A stretch of 64,000 nt of DNA from Oribacterium sp. (GCA_004554245.1 SFND01000003.1:1-64000), one strand, 5' to 3'; shown: positions 8,196 through 17,185, numbered from the stretch's first letter. A program made the numbers and translations. Notes: generated by a model not told the origin, from the letters alone.

Positions 8196-10853
8196 TTAGT
8201 TTTTGCCGGCGTTATCAAGCATTTCGTCCTGTGCCTTCTCTGCCTGTGCTTCGGATACCTTCTGATTCATCATCTTCTGGTACTCGTCACGGCCGTGGCA
8301 CTGCTTATACTTCTTGCCGGATCCACACGGACACGGATCGTTCGGATAGATCTTGCGGATGGAACGCTTTTTCGGTGCCTGCGGAAGGGTGTCGTCACGG
8401 TTGGTACCGGTAACCTGTGCCTGCTGCTCACGCTCCACCTTCTGCTCTACCTGGATATGATACAGGATGCGTACGGTATCTTCCTTGATGGCACGTGTCA
8501 TATCGCCAAACATCTGATAGCCCTGGATCTTATACTCTACGAGCGGATCCTTCTGGCCGTATGCCTGAAGACCGATACCATCACGGATGATATCCATATC
8601 ATCGATGTGGTTCATCCACTTCTGGTCGATCACACGAAGAAGGATGACACGCTCTACCTCACGGAGCTGCTCCGGATTCGGGAAGGAGGCTTCCTTCTGC
8701 TCATAGAGCTTGATGGCCTCTTCCTTCAGGAGCTGCTTGAACTCGTTCTTCGTCATCGAGTTGAACTGCTCCTCGGTAAGCTGCAGCTTCGGAAGCGGGA
8801 TGATGCTCATCAGTGTATCATTCAGACCACTGAGATCCCAGTCCTTCGCGGTGGCGTCCTCTGGAACGTTCGCATCGACATAATTCTCGATGATGTCCTG
8901 AATGAAGTTGATGATGGTCGGACGGAGATCGTCACCGTTCAGCACCTTCTCACGCTCTGCATAGATGACATCACGCTGCTCGTTGTTGACCTCGTCGTAC
9001 TTCAGGAGGTTTTCACGGATGCCGTAGTTGTTCAGCTCGATCTTCTCCTGTGCCTTTTCGATGGCGTTGGAAAGCATCTTGTGGTGGATTTGCTCACCCT
9101 CCGGTACACCCAGTGCCTCGAACATATTCATGAGACGCTCGGAACCGAAGAGACGCATCAGGTCATCCTCGAGGGAGATGAAGAACTGAGACTGACCCGG
9201 GTCACCCTGACGTCCGGCACGTCCACGGAGCTGGTTATCGATACGTCTCGACTCGTGGCGCTCGGTACCGATGATATGAAGACCACCGGCAGCCAGTGCC
9301 TCCGGATCCAGCTTGATATCTGTACCACGGCCGGCCATGTTGGTCGCGATGGTGACGGCACCGTGCTGACCGGCGTCTGCAACGATGGCAGCCTCGAGCT
9401 CATGGAACTTCGCATTCAGGACGTTGTGCTTGATACCACGGCGCTTCAGCATGCCGCTGATGAGCTCGGAGGTATCGATGTTGATGGTACCGATCAGAAC
9501 CGGGGCGCCGGTCTCGTGGATACGAACCGCTTCATCCACGACGGCCTGGAACTTTTCCTTCTTCGACTTATAAACCGCATCATCGAGGTCGATACGCTGT
9601 ACCGGCTTGTTGGTCGGGATACAGATGACATCCATATAATAGATGTTACGGAACTCCTTCTCCTCGGTCTGTGCGGTACCGGTCATACCGGCCTTCTTAT
9701 CAAACTTGTTAAAGAAGTTCTGGAAGGTGATCGTCGCGAGGGTCTTCGACTCACGCTTGACGTTCACATGCTCCTTCGCCTCGATCGCCTGATGGAGACC
9801 ATCGCTGTAACGACGGCCCGGCATGATACGTCCGGTGAACTCGTCGACGATAAGTACCTCGTCATCCTTGACCACGTAGTCCTTATCACGGTGCATGAGG
9901 TTGTTTGCACGAAGCGCCAGGATCACGCAGTGCTGGATCTCCAGATTCTGCGGATCTGCGAGGTTCTGGATATGGAAGAACTGCTCAACCTTATGGACAC
10001 CCTGCTGGGTGAGGTTGACGGTCTTCTCCTTCTCGTTGACGATGAAGTCACCGGTTTCCTCGATCTCCTCACCGAGGATCGCGTCGAGCTTACTGAACTC
10101 TGCGGACTCCTCACCACGCTGAAGCTGACGGGCCAGCACATCACAGACCTCATAGAGCTTCGTGGACTTTCCGGACTGACCAGAGATGATCAGCGGTGTA
10201 CGTGCTTCATCGATCAGGACGGAGTCGACCTCATCGATGATACAGTAGTGAAGGCCACGAAGTACCTGCTGGTTCTTATACACTGCCATGTTATCACGGA
10301 GGTAGTCGAAACCGAGCTCGTTATTCGTGACATAGGTGATATCACAGTTATAGGCTGCCTGACGCTCCTCGGTGGTCATGGAGTTCAGAACCACACCTAC
10401 ACTTAATCCGAGGAACTCGTGGATACGTCCCATCCACTCCGCATCTCGCTTCGCGAGGTAGTCGTTGACGGTGACGATATGAACACCCTTTCCCTCCAGC
10501 GCATTCAGATAGGCCGGACAGGTGGATACGAGGGTCTTACCTTCACCGGTTCTCATCTCGGCGATACGGCCCTGGTGAAGAACGACACCACCGATCAGCT
10601 GTACCGGGAAGTGCTTCATCTTATTGACACGCCATGCGGCCTCACGTACTGTCGCATAGGCCTCCGGAAGAATCTGATCCAGACTCTCTCCCTGCGCCAG
10701 ACGCTCCTTAAACTTCGGGGTCTGCGCCTTTAACTCTTCATCTGACATGGCAGACATGGTCTCATCATAAGAAAGGATCTTCTTAATGATCGGATCGATC
10801 CGCTTCAGTTCATGATCGGAATGGGTACCGAAAACCTTCTCAAAAAAACTCAT
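8196..10853 (-). CDS. secA: Preprotein translocase ATPase SecA
   Basis: 885 residues. SecA drives protein export through SecYEG. Walker A GEGKTL (about 102-107), DEAD-like DEVDSVLIDEAR, helicase motif GRAGRQGD, and a C-terminal zinc-binding CPCGSGKKYKQCH (SecB/ribosome-binding tail type) are visible in order. It is the housekeeping SecA1 form by length. AAGGAG precedes the ATG. It is separated from hpf by a divergent intergenic region containing promoters for both. Confidence 0.98.
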   Translation of the reverse strand: MSFFEKVFGTHSDHELKRIDPIIKKILSYDETMSAMSDEELKAQTPKFKERLAQGESLDQILPEAYATVREAAWRVNKMKHFPVQLIGGVVLHQGRIAEMRTGEGKTLVSTCPAYLNALEGKGVHIVTVNDYLAKRDAEWMGRIHEFLGLSVGVVLNSMTTEERQAAYNCDITYVTNNELGFDYLRDNMAVYKNQQVLRGLHYCIIDEVDSVLIDEARTPLIISGQSGKSTKLYEVCDVLARQLQRGEESAEFSKLDAILGEEIEETGDFIVNEKEKTVNLTQQGVHKVEQFFHIQNLADPQNLEIQHCVILALRANNLMHRDKDYVVKDDEVLIVDEFTGRIMPGRRYSDGLHQAIEAKEHVNVKRESKTLATITFQNFFNKFDKKAGMTGTAQTEEKEFRNIYYMDVICIPTNKPVQRIDLDDAVYKSKKEKFQAVVDEAVRIHETGAPVLIGTINIDTSELISGMLKRRGIKHNVLNAKFHELEAAIVADAGQHGAVTIATNMAGRGTDIKLDPEALAAGGLHIIGTERHESRRIDNQLRGRAGRQGDPGQSQFFISLEDDLMRLFGSERLMNMFEALGVPEGEQIHHKMLSNAIEKAQEKIELNNYGIRENLLKYDEVNNEQRDVIYAEREKVLNGDDLRPTIINFIQDIIENYVDANVPEDATAKDWDLSGLNDTLMSIIPLPKLQLTEEQFNSMTKNEFKQLLKEEAIKLYEQKEASFPNPEQLREVERVILLRVIDQKWMNHIDDMDIIRDGIGLQAYGQKDPLVEYKIQGYQMFGDMTRAIKEDTVRILYHIQVEQKVEREQQAQVTGTNRDDTLPQAPKKRSIRKIYPNDPCPCGSGKKYKQCHGRDEYQKMMNQKVSEAQAEKAQDEMLDNAGKN

Positions 10854-10941
10854 TTGCTCTAGTACTCCTTATCGCAAGTGCACACAGCGATACGATACAT
10901 CTGCCTACACTTTTCGTTCTACTTATGGCTATAACTCTGAA

Positions 10942-10970
10942 ATCTTATCACTAAACACTTTTTTATTCAA
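10942..10970 (-). promoter_or_regulatory. Candidate secA promoter
   Basis: Minus-strand TTGAAT (10965-10970), 17-base spacer, TAAGAT (10942-10947), about 90 bases before the secA start. Confidence 0.55.
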
Positions 10971-11106
10971 GAAAGCTTTTGATTGTTAACATTTAATTCA
11001 TATATTTCATTACTGTTCACTCGTGGCTCGGCGGACGGCAGCCGGGCCACGCCTTGACTTAACGACGTTTGAACAGCGACGGATTATATTTTACATATCC
11101 ATTACG

Positions 11107-11137
11107 TTGTAGAAATTTCCTCTATATATGATATAAT
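11107..11137 (+). promoter_or_regulatory. Candidate hpf promoter
   Basis: A perfect TATAAT (11132-11137) lies about 55 bases before the hpf ATG. The best -35 is TTGTAG (11107-11112) with a long 19-base spacer, so the -35 is uncertain. Confidence 0.5.
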
Positions 11138-11191
11138 ATATATATCCTGAATGACCCACATCAGGAAATCTTTTTAAGGGAGCGTGATTTT

Positions 11192-11722
11192 ATGAAGTTT
11201 AACATCACAGGAAGAAATGTTACTGTATCTGACGGCATGAAGGACCAGATCGATCGGAAGCTGGGCAAGTTATCGAAGTTCTTCAAGGAAGACACCATCT
11301 GCAACGTCACTCTCTCCACTGAGAAAAACAAGTATAGGGTCGAGGTGACCATCCCGGTAAAGGACGGTGTCATCCGTGCTGAGGAGATCACACCGGATAA
11401 GTTCCAGTCCCTCGATATGGTTGTAGACGTCATCGAACGTCAGATCCGTAAGTACCGCACGAAGCTGATCAATCGTCAGCAGGCTGCTGATTTCTCCGAC
11501 GCCTTCGCAGAGGAGCTGGAGGATGAGCTCGGTGAGGATGAAATCCAGATCGAGCGTACAAAGCACTTCAACCTGAAGCCGATGACCCCGGAAGAGGCTT
11601 GCCTCCAGATGGAGCTGGTCGGCCATACCTTCTTCGTATTCCAGAACGGCGATACCGGAAACATTGCCGTCGTTTATAAGAGAAAGAGCGGCAACTATGG
11701 CCTGATCGAGCCGGAGTACTGA
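11192..11722 (+). CDS. hpf: Ribosome hibernation promoting factor, long form
   Basis: 176 residues. Long-form Hpf dimerises 70S ribosomes into inactive 100S particles in stationary phase. The N-terminal S30AE domain (1-100, beginning MKFNITGRNVTVSDGMKDQI) and the C-terminal dimerisation domain (about 115-176, with KPMTPEEACLQMELVGHTFF) are both present. AAGGGAG lies 8 bases before the ATG. Position upstream of secA-prfB is conserved in Firmicutes, but here hpf is divergent from secA rather than collinear with it. Confidence 0.96.
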   Translation: MKFNITGRNVTVSDGMKDQIDRKLGKLSKFFKEDTICNVTLSTEKNKYRVEVTIPVKDGVIRAEEITPDKFQSLDMVVDVIERQIRKYRTKLINRQQAADFSDAFAEELEDELGEDEIQIERTKHFNLKPMTPEEACLQMELVGHTFFVFQNGDTGNIAVVYKRKSGNYGLIEPEY

Positions 11723-11836
11723 TCCCCGGAGAGGCCGGCAGGCCTCCATATAAAATAGTAAATTCCATCGAGTGGTATCCAGCGTACGTTAGATCGTGAT
11801 GCTGATCATCCATTTGTCATATGGACTCCATAAAAC

Positions 11837-11874
11837 GAAGAACCCCTTAAGCTGTTTCGCTTAAGGGGTTCTTC
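11837..11874. terminator. Bidirectional terminator between hpf and the NlpC/P60 gene
   Basis: Perfect 16-base arms GAAGAACCCCTTAAGC and GCTTAAGGGGTTCTTC around a 6-base loop, between two convergent genes. Confidence 0.85.
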
Positions 11875-11888
11875 ATTTATTTCGGATA

Positions 11889-12983
11889 TCAGTTCTGGAT
11901 GAAACGTCCATAGCCGACCGGCGTACGGTAATCGTAGCGTCCGGTGCAGATGCCGGTACGTGCATTCGCTGCATGGATGATGACGCCATCGCCGGCATAG
12001 ATCGCGACGTGGTTGATGTAATCACCCGATGCGTAGAATACGAGGTCGCCCGGCTGGAGCTGCTCGAAGCTGATGGACTGTGCATTCGCATACTGATCAC
12101 GGGAGCTGCGCCCTGTCGTGATGCCGAAGTGCTTGAAGATCTGCTGTACGAAGCCGGAGCAGTCAGCGCCATCCGTGAGGGAAGTGCCGCCATAGACATA
12201 CGGATTCCCGAGGAACTGCTTCGCGTACTGGATCAGTGCCTGACGGGAAGCCGTCGTCGCGATGACCGGAAGACTGCTGCTGATCGACTTTACGATGGAG
12301 GTACCGGCCTCGATGACATTACTACGACTTAAAATGCTCGTGCCTGCGTTTGTTACGGCTGCATCACTCTTCGTTTCAGAAGCGCTGCTGCTTCGTGTAC
12401 CACTGATGGCATCGCCGGCGGCCTGGATGATGTTTCCGGCAGCTGTGCTCACGCCGCTGGTGCCGACATTCGTGAGGATATTCGCGGCTGCACTGACCGT
12501 GCTCTTCTGTGGAGTGGAAGAGGCACTCTGCGTGTTCTTCTTAAAAACGGCGAAATCATCGACCGAATCTACGATTTCCAGCAGGGTTTCCTTTCCCTCC
12601 GTCGAAACCGCAGCTTCCTGGATCGTTTCGGCTGCCGTCGAGTCCTGCGCCACGGTATACTGCTCGCTGACGACATTGGCACTGGTCTCGTGAATCTCCG
12701 AGATTTTATACTCCGGAATCATGGAACCGTCCGTCGCCGCGGCCAGATCCTGGTCGGAGATGCCGAGCTCCTCGTCCGATACCGGGCCGTCGCCGATGCC
12801 GATCAGGACCTCGTCCGCCAGTGCGGTCGAGGTGGTCGTCAGGCTGAACATGAGAAGCAGGGCCAGCTTCAGCGCGAGCCTCCGCGTACGACGCTTCGGG
12901 GCATACGAAGAAGCGGCAGGCAGACGCACACCGGTTTCCTGTGTCATAGGATGCATAAGATGATTCATACTGGGTCTATTCAC
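11889..12983 (-). CDS. Secreted NlpC/P60 peptidoglycan endopeptidase
   Basis: About 364 residues from a GTG start. NlpC/P60 enzymes cut D-Glu-meso-diaminopimelate bonds in peptidoglycan stem peptides. A hydrophobic signal segment (LALKLALLLMFSLTTT) is followed by a long low-complexity Ser/Thr/Ala linker and a C-terminal NlpC/P60 domain (last 115 residues) with catalytic Cys in DCSGFV, His in NHVAIY and a third polar residue in IIHAAN. GTG at 12983 is preferred because GGAG lies 5 bases upstream; ATG at 12995 has no ribosome binding site. No cell-wall-binding domain is recognisable. The 5' leader carries an attenuator-like structure. Confidence 0.85.
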   Translation of the reverse strand: MNRPSMNHLMHPMTQETGVRLPAASSYAPKRRTRRLALKLALLLMFSLTTTSTALADEVLIGIGDGPVSDEELGISDQDLAAATDGSMIPEYKISEIHETSANVVSEQYTVAQDSTAAETIQEAAVSTEGKETLLEIVDSVDDFAVFKKNTQSASSTPQKSTVSAAANILTNVGTSGVSTAAGNIIQAAGDAISGTRSSSASETKSDAAVTNAGTSILSRSNVIEAGTSIVKSISSSLPVIATTASRQALIQYAKQFLGNPYVYGGTSLTDGADCSGFVQQIFKHFGITTGRSSRDQYANAQSISFEQLQPGDLVFYASGDYINHVAIYAGDGVIIHAANARTGICTGRYDYRTPVGYGRFIQN

Positions 12984-13054
12984 GGTTTCTCCCATACTTT
13001 TATCTGATCCGCCGGATCGCCGGAGCGGTCCCCGGCCTAAAACGAAGATGTCTC

Positions 13055-13133
13055 TGAAAAAAGCCGCAAAAAAGCGGCGTTGCAAACTCTGTTTCGAAGA
13101 TCTCAAACATCTTAACTTTAGCACAAACGCCGC
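13055..13133 (-). promoter_or_regulatory. Attenuator-like leader of the NlpC/P60 gene
   Basis: On the minus strand a terminator hairpin GCCGC-TTTTTT-GCGGC is followed by TTTTTT (13055-13081), about 70 bases before the start codon. The upstream segment GCGGCGTT (13126-13133) is complementary to AACGCCGC (13074-13081), the same bases that form the terminator's 5' arm, so terminator and anti-terminator are mutually exclusive. An AT-rich TAATATAAT near 13150-13160 could be the -10. The roughly 45 bases between the pairing arms do not match any riboswitch I know. Confidence 0.6.
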
Positions 13134-13229
13134 GATCTTTCCTTACAAATTATATTACAATTTGCTTACGATGCAGAAGGCCTATAAGCGTTCCTTCGGG
13201 TCCCCACTGTCTGAACAGTATTTCAAATC

Positions 13230-14084
13230 TCAGATCCAGCCGCCGTCGAAGCGGATGATCTGGCCGGTGAGGTAGGCCGGGGCGGCGGCGAGGAGACGCA
13301 CGAAGTCCGCGACCTCTGCCGCTGTGCACATACGACCGTAGGGGATCTCGTCCTCGAGCTGTGCCCGGTCCTCCGCGCTCATCCAGCCGTTCATGTCCGT
13401 ATCGACACAGCCGATGGCGATGGCATTGACCGGGATATGGTTCGGTGCAAGCTCCTTCCCCAGCGCCTCGGTGAAGGCATTGACCGCGCCCTTCGTGAGG
13501 CTGTAGACCGACTCCATGGAGGCGCCGACCACACCCCAGACAGAGCTCATGTTGAGGATACGGCCCTCGGAGGCGCGCAGCAGATACGGAATCACGGCGC
13601 GGGTGAGGCGGAACATGTCCTTCACGTTGGCATCGAGCATCTCCTCGAGCTCGTCATCCGAGACGTCCTGGGCGAGGTTGAAAGTCGAGATGCCGGCGTT
13701 GTTCACGAGGAGGAGGGCGTCCTCCGGGGTCTCGATCCGCGTGCGTCGTGTAAGTGCATCCTGCGGACCGTGCGATATGACGAGATCGCTCTGCTCTTCG
13801 CAGGCAGCACAGGATTCAGGCTGCGTCCCATCAAGATCCTCTTCCGTAAGGATCGGAAGGGGTTTCGTGCCTGGTGTCCCGAGCAGTGCGGCGAGGACCT
13901 CGTCTGTGATCGGGCCATGCACGGTATGCACCTCCGTCACGCCGCGGAGCCTCTCCGCCACCTGCTCCAGGAGGTCGAAGCGAGAGCGGCAGTTCAGGAT
14001 GAGCCGCCAGCCGTCGCGGGCCAATGTCTCTGCCACTGCTCTTCCCACGCCGCGGGAGGCACCTGTAATAATCGCTGTTTTCAT
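13230..14084 (-). CDS. Short-chain dehydrogenase/reductase (SDR) with an insertion
   Basis: 284 residues from the ATG at 14084, which has GGAAAGG upstream. NAD(P)-binding TGASRGVG (7-14), structural NNAG (128-131), active-site Ser in NMSSVWG and YSLTK catalytic Tyr/Lys are all present, and the end DGGWI is FabG-like. NNAG normally lies near residue 88; here about 40 extra residues (about 60-115, including CAAC) sit between the cofactor fold and NNAG. Substrate unknown. A terminator hairpin lies directly upstream of the ribosome binding site. Confidence 0.85.
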   Translation of the reverse strand: MKTAIITGASRGVGRAVAETLARDGWRLILNCRSRFDLLEQVAERLRGVTEVHTVHGPITDEVLAALLGTPGTKPLPILTEEDLDGTQPESCAACEEQSDLVISHGPQDALTRRTRIETPEDALLLVNNAGISTFNLAQDVSDDELEEMLDANVKDMFRLTRAVIPYLLRASEGRILNMSSVWGVVGASMESVYSLTKGAVNAFTEALGKELAPNHIPVNAIAIGCVDTDMNGWMSAEDRAQLEDEIPYGRMCTAAEVADFVRLLAAAPAYLTGQIIRFDGGWI

Positions 14085-14097
14085 AATTTCCTTTCCG

Positions 14098-14128
14098 AAA
14101 AAAGCGGCTGCACGATGTGCAGCCGCTT
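14098..14128 (-). terminator. Terminator between the TRIC-like gene and the SDR gene
   Basis: Minus-strand arms AAGCGGCTGCAC and GTGCAGCCGCTT close on a 3-base loop followed by six T. The last T is one base from the SDR ribosome binding site. Just upstream, GCAGGA, TCCTGC and GCAGGA form competing short stems. Confidence 0.8.
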
Positions 14129-14200
14129 TCTGTCCTGCCGCAGGACGTCCATCCTGCGATTGTGCTGTGTTTTCAATTCCGGATACTGTAGCCTCGTTCA

Positions 14201-14875
14201 TTATCTGAAGGACGGCAGATTCCAGTGGAAGTAGATCGCGAGGAAGCGGATCAGGACCGTCACGATCATGCTGACTACCGCGGCGATCATCGTGCTTCCG
14301 AAGGCACCCGCCGGGCGGGCGATGACGGACAGGCCGCAGTAGACGATCGCTCCGACGATGGCCGCGATGCCATAGACTCGCTTCCGCATGATGAGCGGCA
14401 TCTGCCCGGCGAAGATATCGCGGAGGATGCCACCACCGATGCCGGTGAGGACGCCGACGAAGCAGGCGAGGAACATATTTGCACCGTAGCCTGCATTGAC
14501 CGCCGTACGACAGCCGACGACGACGAACGCGGCAAGGCCGACAGAATCGGCGACGTTCAGGATGAAGTTTGAGCGGATCCGGTTCCGGTCGATCTTATCC
14601 ATATAGTTCCCGGTGGTCTGGCTGCGCTCGAAGATGAAGTCGACGACGCAGGTGATGAAGGCGACGGTCACATAGACCGGCTTCGTGAACATCGCCGGCG
14701 GGATCTCGCCGAGGATGAGGTCACGGATCATACCGCCGCCGACGGCCGTCGCACAGCCGAGTACGATGGCACCGAAGATGTCCATCTTCCGATCCTTTGC
14801 GACCATGACACCGGAAATCGCAAAGGCCACCGTACCGACCATTTCAAGAATAAAAATCACATCATCAAAGCCCAT
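14201..14875 (-). CDS. TRIC-like / UPF0126 membrane protein (YadS/YicG family)
   Basis: 224 residues with about seven hydrophobic segments in two internally repeated halves, each containing a glycine motif: GGGMIRDLILG (about 47-57) and GGGILRDIFAG (about 147-157). This duplicated G-G-G-x-x-R-D pattern is typical of UPF0126, structurally related to TRIC cation channels; E. coli homologues are reported to affect glycine uptake. Transported species here unknown. It lies 13 bases after the thrS stop, likely co-transcribed with thrS, and is followed by a terminator. Confidence 0.85.
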   Translation of the reverse strand: MGFDDVIFILEMVGTVAFAISGVMVAKDRKMDIFGAIVLGCATAVGGGMIRDLILGEIPPAMFTKPVYVTVAFITCVVDFIFERSQTTGNYMDKIDRNRIRSNFILNVADSVGLAAFVVVGCRTAVNAGYGANMFLACFVGVLTGIGGGILRDIFAGQMPLIMRKRVYGIAAIVGAIVYCGLSVIARPAGAFGSTMIAAVVSMIVTVLIRFLAIYFHWNLPSFR

Positions 14876-14888
14876 AGCTATCTCAGCT

Positions 14889-16775
14889 TCAGTCGATCTC
14901 GTCCGGAAGCTCGAGGGTGTGCTCTCTGTTCAGCTTCTGGCAGAAAGCGACGAACTTGTCGAGCGGAACGTTCTGGATCTGCTTGTTGGAACCACGTACG
15001 TTGATGGATACGGTGTTCTCCTCTGCCTCGTGATCACCGAGTACGAGGATGTACGGATCCTTGTAGTTCTTGAAGCCCTTGATCTTCGTCTTCATGTTCT
15101 TATCGCTGTAGTCTGCCTCGACACGGATGCCTGCGTTCAGCAGAGCCTCCTCTACCTTCTTCGCATAGGCGTTGTGCTCCTCACGGATCGGAACGAGGGC
15201 TACCTGATACGGATTCAGCCAGAACGGGAAGTTCCCCTTGAAGTTCTCGATGATGATACCGATGAAACGCTCGAGGGAACCGTAGATCGCACGGTGGATA
15301 ACGACCGGCATCTGCTGTGTGCCGTCCTCTGCGGTGTAGTTCAGGCCGAAGTTGTGCGGAAGCTGGAAGTCGAGCTGAACCGTACCACACTGCCACTCAC
15401 GACCGAGTGCATCCTTGATCTGAAGGTCGATCTTCGGGCCATAGAATGCGCCGTCGCCTTCATTGATCTCGTAGCCGCCCTCGCCATACTTCTCGTCGAG
15501 GATGGACTTGAGGGATGCCTCTGCACGATTCCAGACGTCGATATCACCCATGAAATCATCCGGTCTGGTGGAGAGCTCTGCACGGTAGGTGACACCGAAG
15601 GTCTTGTAGATCTCGTCTGCGATAGAGATAACATCCGCGATCTCATCCTTGATCTGGGACTCCATCACGAAGGTATGGTCATCATCCTGACGGAACTCCT
15701 GTACACGGAAGAGACCGTTCATCTGACCGGACTTCTCCTTACGGTGCAGCACATCGTACTCAGAGTAACGGATCGGGAGCTCCTTATAGGAACGAAGCTT
15801 ACGCTTGAAGGTAAGCATCGCGTTCGGGCAGTTCATCGGCTTCGCTGCCATGGTGTCGATGTTCTCACGGTTGTAAATGACAGAACCGGCCTGGATCTTC
15901 GCTACCTTCTTCTCGGCTGCCGCATCCTTATAATCCTCGACCACGTTCTCGATATCCGCGTCTGCCGTGGTGTAGCCGTCGATACCCGGAACGATGAACA
16001 TGTTGTTGAGATAATGTGCCCAGTGACCGGAAACGAGCCAGAGACGCTTGTTGTTTACGAGCGGCGCTGCGATCTCGGTGTAGCCATGGCGGCGCTGTAC
16101 CTCACGGCTGTACTGAAGCAGTGCCTGGTACATCTGCCATCCACGTGGCAGCCAGTATGGCATACCTGGAGCAGTCTCGTTGAACATGAAGAGCTCAAGC
16201 TGCGCACCGATCTTCTTGTGGTCACGCTCACGCGCCTCCTCGATCATCTTTACGTGCTGCTTCAGCTCATCCTTCGTCGGGAATGCATACACATAGACAC
16301 GCTGCATGTGGTCACGCTTCTCGTCGCCTCTCCAGTATGCTGCGGAACAGCTGTGAATCTGGTAAGCCGCGCTCATCAGCTCCTGTGAATTCTCTACGTG
16401 CGGTCCACGGCAGAGATCGACATAATCATCACCAGTATAGTAAACAGAGATGGTCTCGTCCTCTGGAAGCTCCTCGATCAGCTCGAGCTTAAACTTCTGA
16501 TCCTTGAAGATCTCCTTCGCCTCGGCCTTCGAAACTTCCTTCCGTGTCCACGGCTCACGACGCTTGATGATCTCACGCATCTTGTTCTCGATGGCCTTGA
16601 AGTCCTCTTCACCGATGCTCTTGCCCTCCGGCAGAACGAAGTCATAGTAGCAGCCGTCCTCGATCTGAGGTCCGATGCCGTACTGTACTTCCTTACCATA
16701 GATCTCGATCACTGCCTTTGCGAGGATGTGTGCGAGGGAATGACGATACACCTGTAATAACTCTTCCTTTTCCAT
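14889..16775 (-). CDS. thrS: Threonyl-tRNA synthetase lacking the TGS domain
   Basis: 628 residues from the ATG at 16775 (AAAGGAG 6 bases upstream). The usual N-terminal TGS domain is absent: the protein begins directly with the editing domain, HSLAH at residues 12-16. The class II core has MNCP cysteine, the DDDH histidine and VVIHRAI histidine that together bind catalytic zinc in the E. coli enzyme, followed by the anticodon-binding domain. About 40 extra residues (around 265-305, D-A-D-I-E-N region) precede MNCP, and the usual G-H after MNCP is N-A. Controlled by the upstream T-box. Confidence 0.95.
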   Translation of the reverse strand: MEKEELLQVYRHSLAHILAKAVIEIYGKEVQYGIGPQIEDGCYYDFVLPEGKSIGEEDFKAIENKMREIIKRREPWTRKEVSKAEAKEIFKDQKFKLELIEELPEDETISVYYTGDDYVDLCRGPHVENSQELMSAAYQIHSCSAAYWRGDEKRDHMQRVYVYAFPTKDELKQHVKMIEEARERDHKKIGAQLELFMFNETAPGMPYWLPRGWQMYQALLQYSREVQRRHGYTEIAAPLVNNKRLWLVSGHWAHYLNNMFIVPGIDGYTTADADIENVVEDYKDAAAEKKVAKIQAGSVIYNRENIDTMAAKPMNCPNAMLTFKRKLRSYKELPIRYSEYDVLHRKEKSGQMNGLFRVQEFRQDDDHTFVMESQIKDEIADVISIADEIYKTFGVTYRAELSTRPDDFMGDIDVWNRAEASLKSILDEKYGEGGYEINEGDGAFYGPKIDLQIKDALGREWQCGTVQLDFQLPHNFGLNYTAEDGTQQMPVVIHRAIYGSLERFIGIIIENFKGNFPFWLNPYQVALVPIREEHNAYAKKVEEALLNAGIRVEADYSDKNMKTKIKGFKNYKDPYILVLGDHEAEENTVSINVRGSNKQIQNVPLDKFVAFCQKLNREHTLELPDEID

Positions 16776-16880
16776 TTGTTTCTCCTTTGAATGTTTCAAA
16801 ACCAGCCCTTTGGGTCGGCTGATTTCGTGTCTGGACAACCGGTCCAGTGCAACACGGCGAATCTCTGCTTTAAACAAAAA

Positions 16881-17150
16881 TGTCCCAATCAGCTCTTTCG
16901 AACTGATTGGGACGATAGATTCGCGGTTCCACCCAAATTGTCATCTTCCACATATCCTGTGGGCGAATGCTTCAGCACCTGCACAGATGACCACTCTTTC
17001 GACGGTAACGTAGTCAACGGGTCCGATTAAGGACCTCTCTGAGGTGGTGTTCATATTTATTTCCTCGACGCCTCGCAGCAACCGGCGTTTCTCTGTATCC
17101 GAAATCAAATACTACTGTCCTCTTCAACGATTTCTGTCTATTCAATTGAC
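16881..17150 (-). promoter_or_regulatory. T-box riboswitch (threonine) upstream of thrS
   Basis: On the minus strand GGGTGGAACCGCG (16922-16934) is the invariant T-box that pairs with the uncharged tRNA acceptor end. A terminator (GTCCCAATCAG with CTGATTGGGAC, 16883-16914) follows, with T run at 16876-16882. AGTAG near the 5' end fits the stem I bulge, and an ACC codon in GAACACCACC is the likely specifier. Uncharged tRNA-Thr should promote read-through into thrS. Confidence 0.95.
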
Positions 17151-17156
17151 ACAGCC

Positions 17157-17185
17157 ATTGTAGGTTCGGCGCATCGCTTTGTCAA
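17157..17185 (-). promoter_or_regulatory. Promoter of the thrS T-box transcript
   Basis: Minus-strand TTGACA (17180-17185), 17-base spacer, TACAAT (17157-17162). The predicted start near 17150 is the 5' end of the T-box leader. Confidence 0.85.

Larger units (their letters stand above)
10854..11191. other. Divergent secA/hpf intergenic region
   Basis: 338 bases without a gene. It holds the secA promoter, the hpf promoter, and between them a stem-loop at about 11025-11052 (GTGGC-CGGC arms) with no T run, whose role I cannot assign. The remainder is AT-rich and featureless. Confidence 0.6.

Noticed and set aside
8295..10406. 703-codon open frame on the plus strand
   Set aside because: It lies wholly opposite secA, its product is a low-complexity Leu/Asp/Val/Arg string with no motif, and it has no ribosome binding site. 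It is a by-product of secA codon usage.
13055..13165. c-di-AMP (ydaO) riboswitch before the NlpC/P60 gene
   Set aside because: Gene context fits, but the conserved core text is absent and the leader is too short.
14084..14201. N-terminally extended start of the SDR gene
   Set aside because: The extension would be translated across a strong terminator hairpin and is low-complexity; the internal ATG with GGAAAGG and the T-G-A-S-R-G fold start is better.
16776..16877. N-terminal extension of ThrRS as a replacement TGS domain
   Set aside because: These codons fall between the T-box terminator and the real ribosome binding site and do not resemble a TGS domain.
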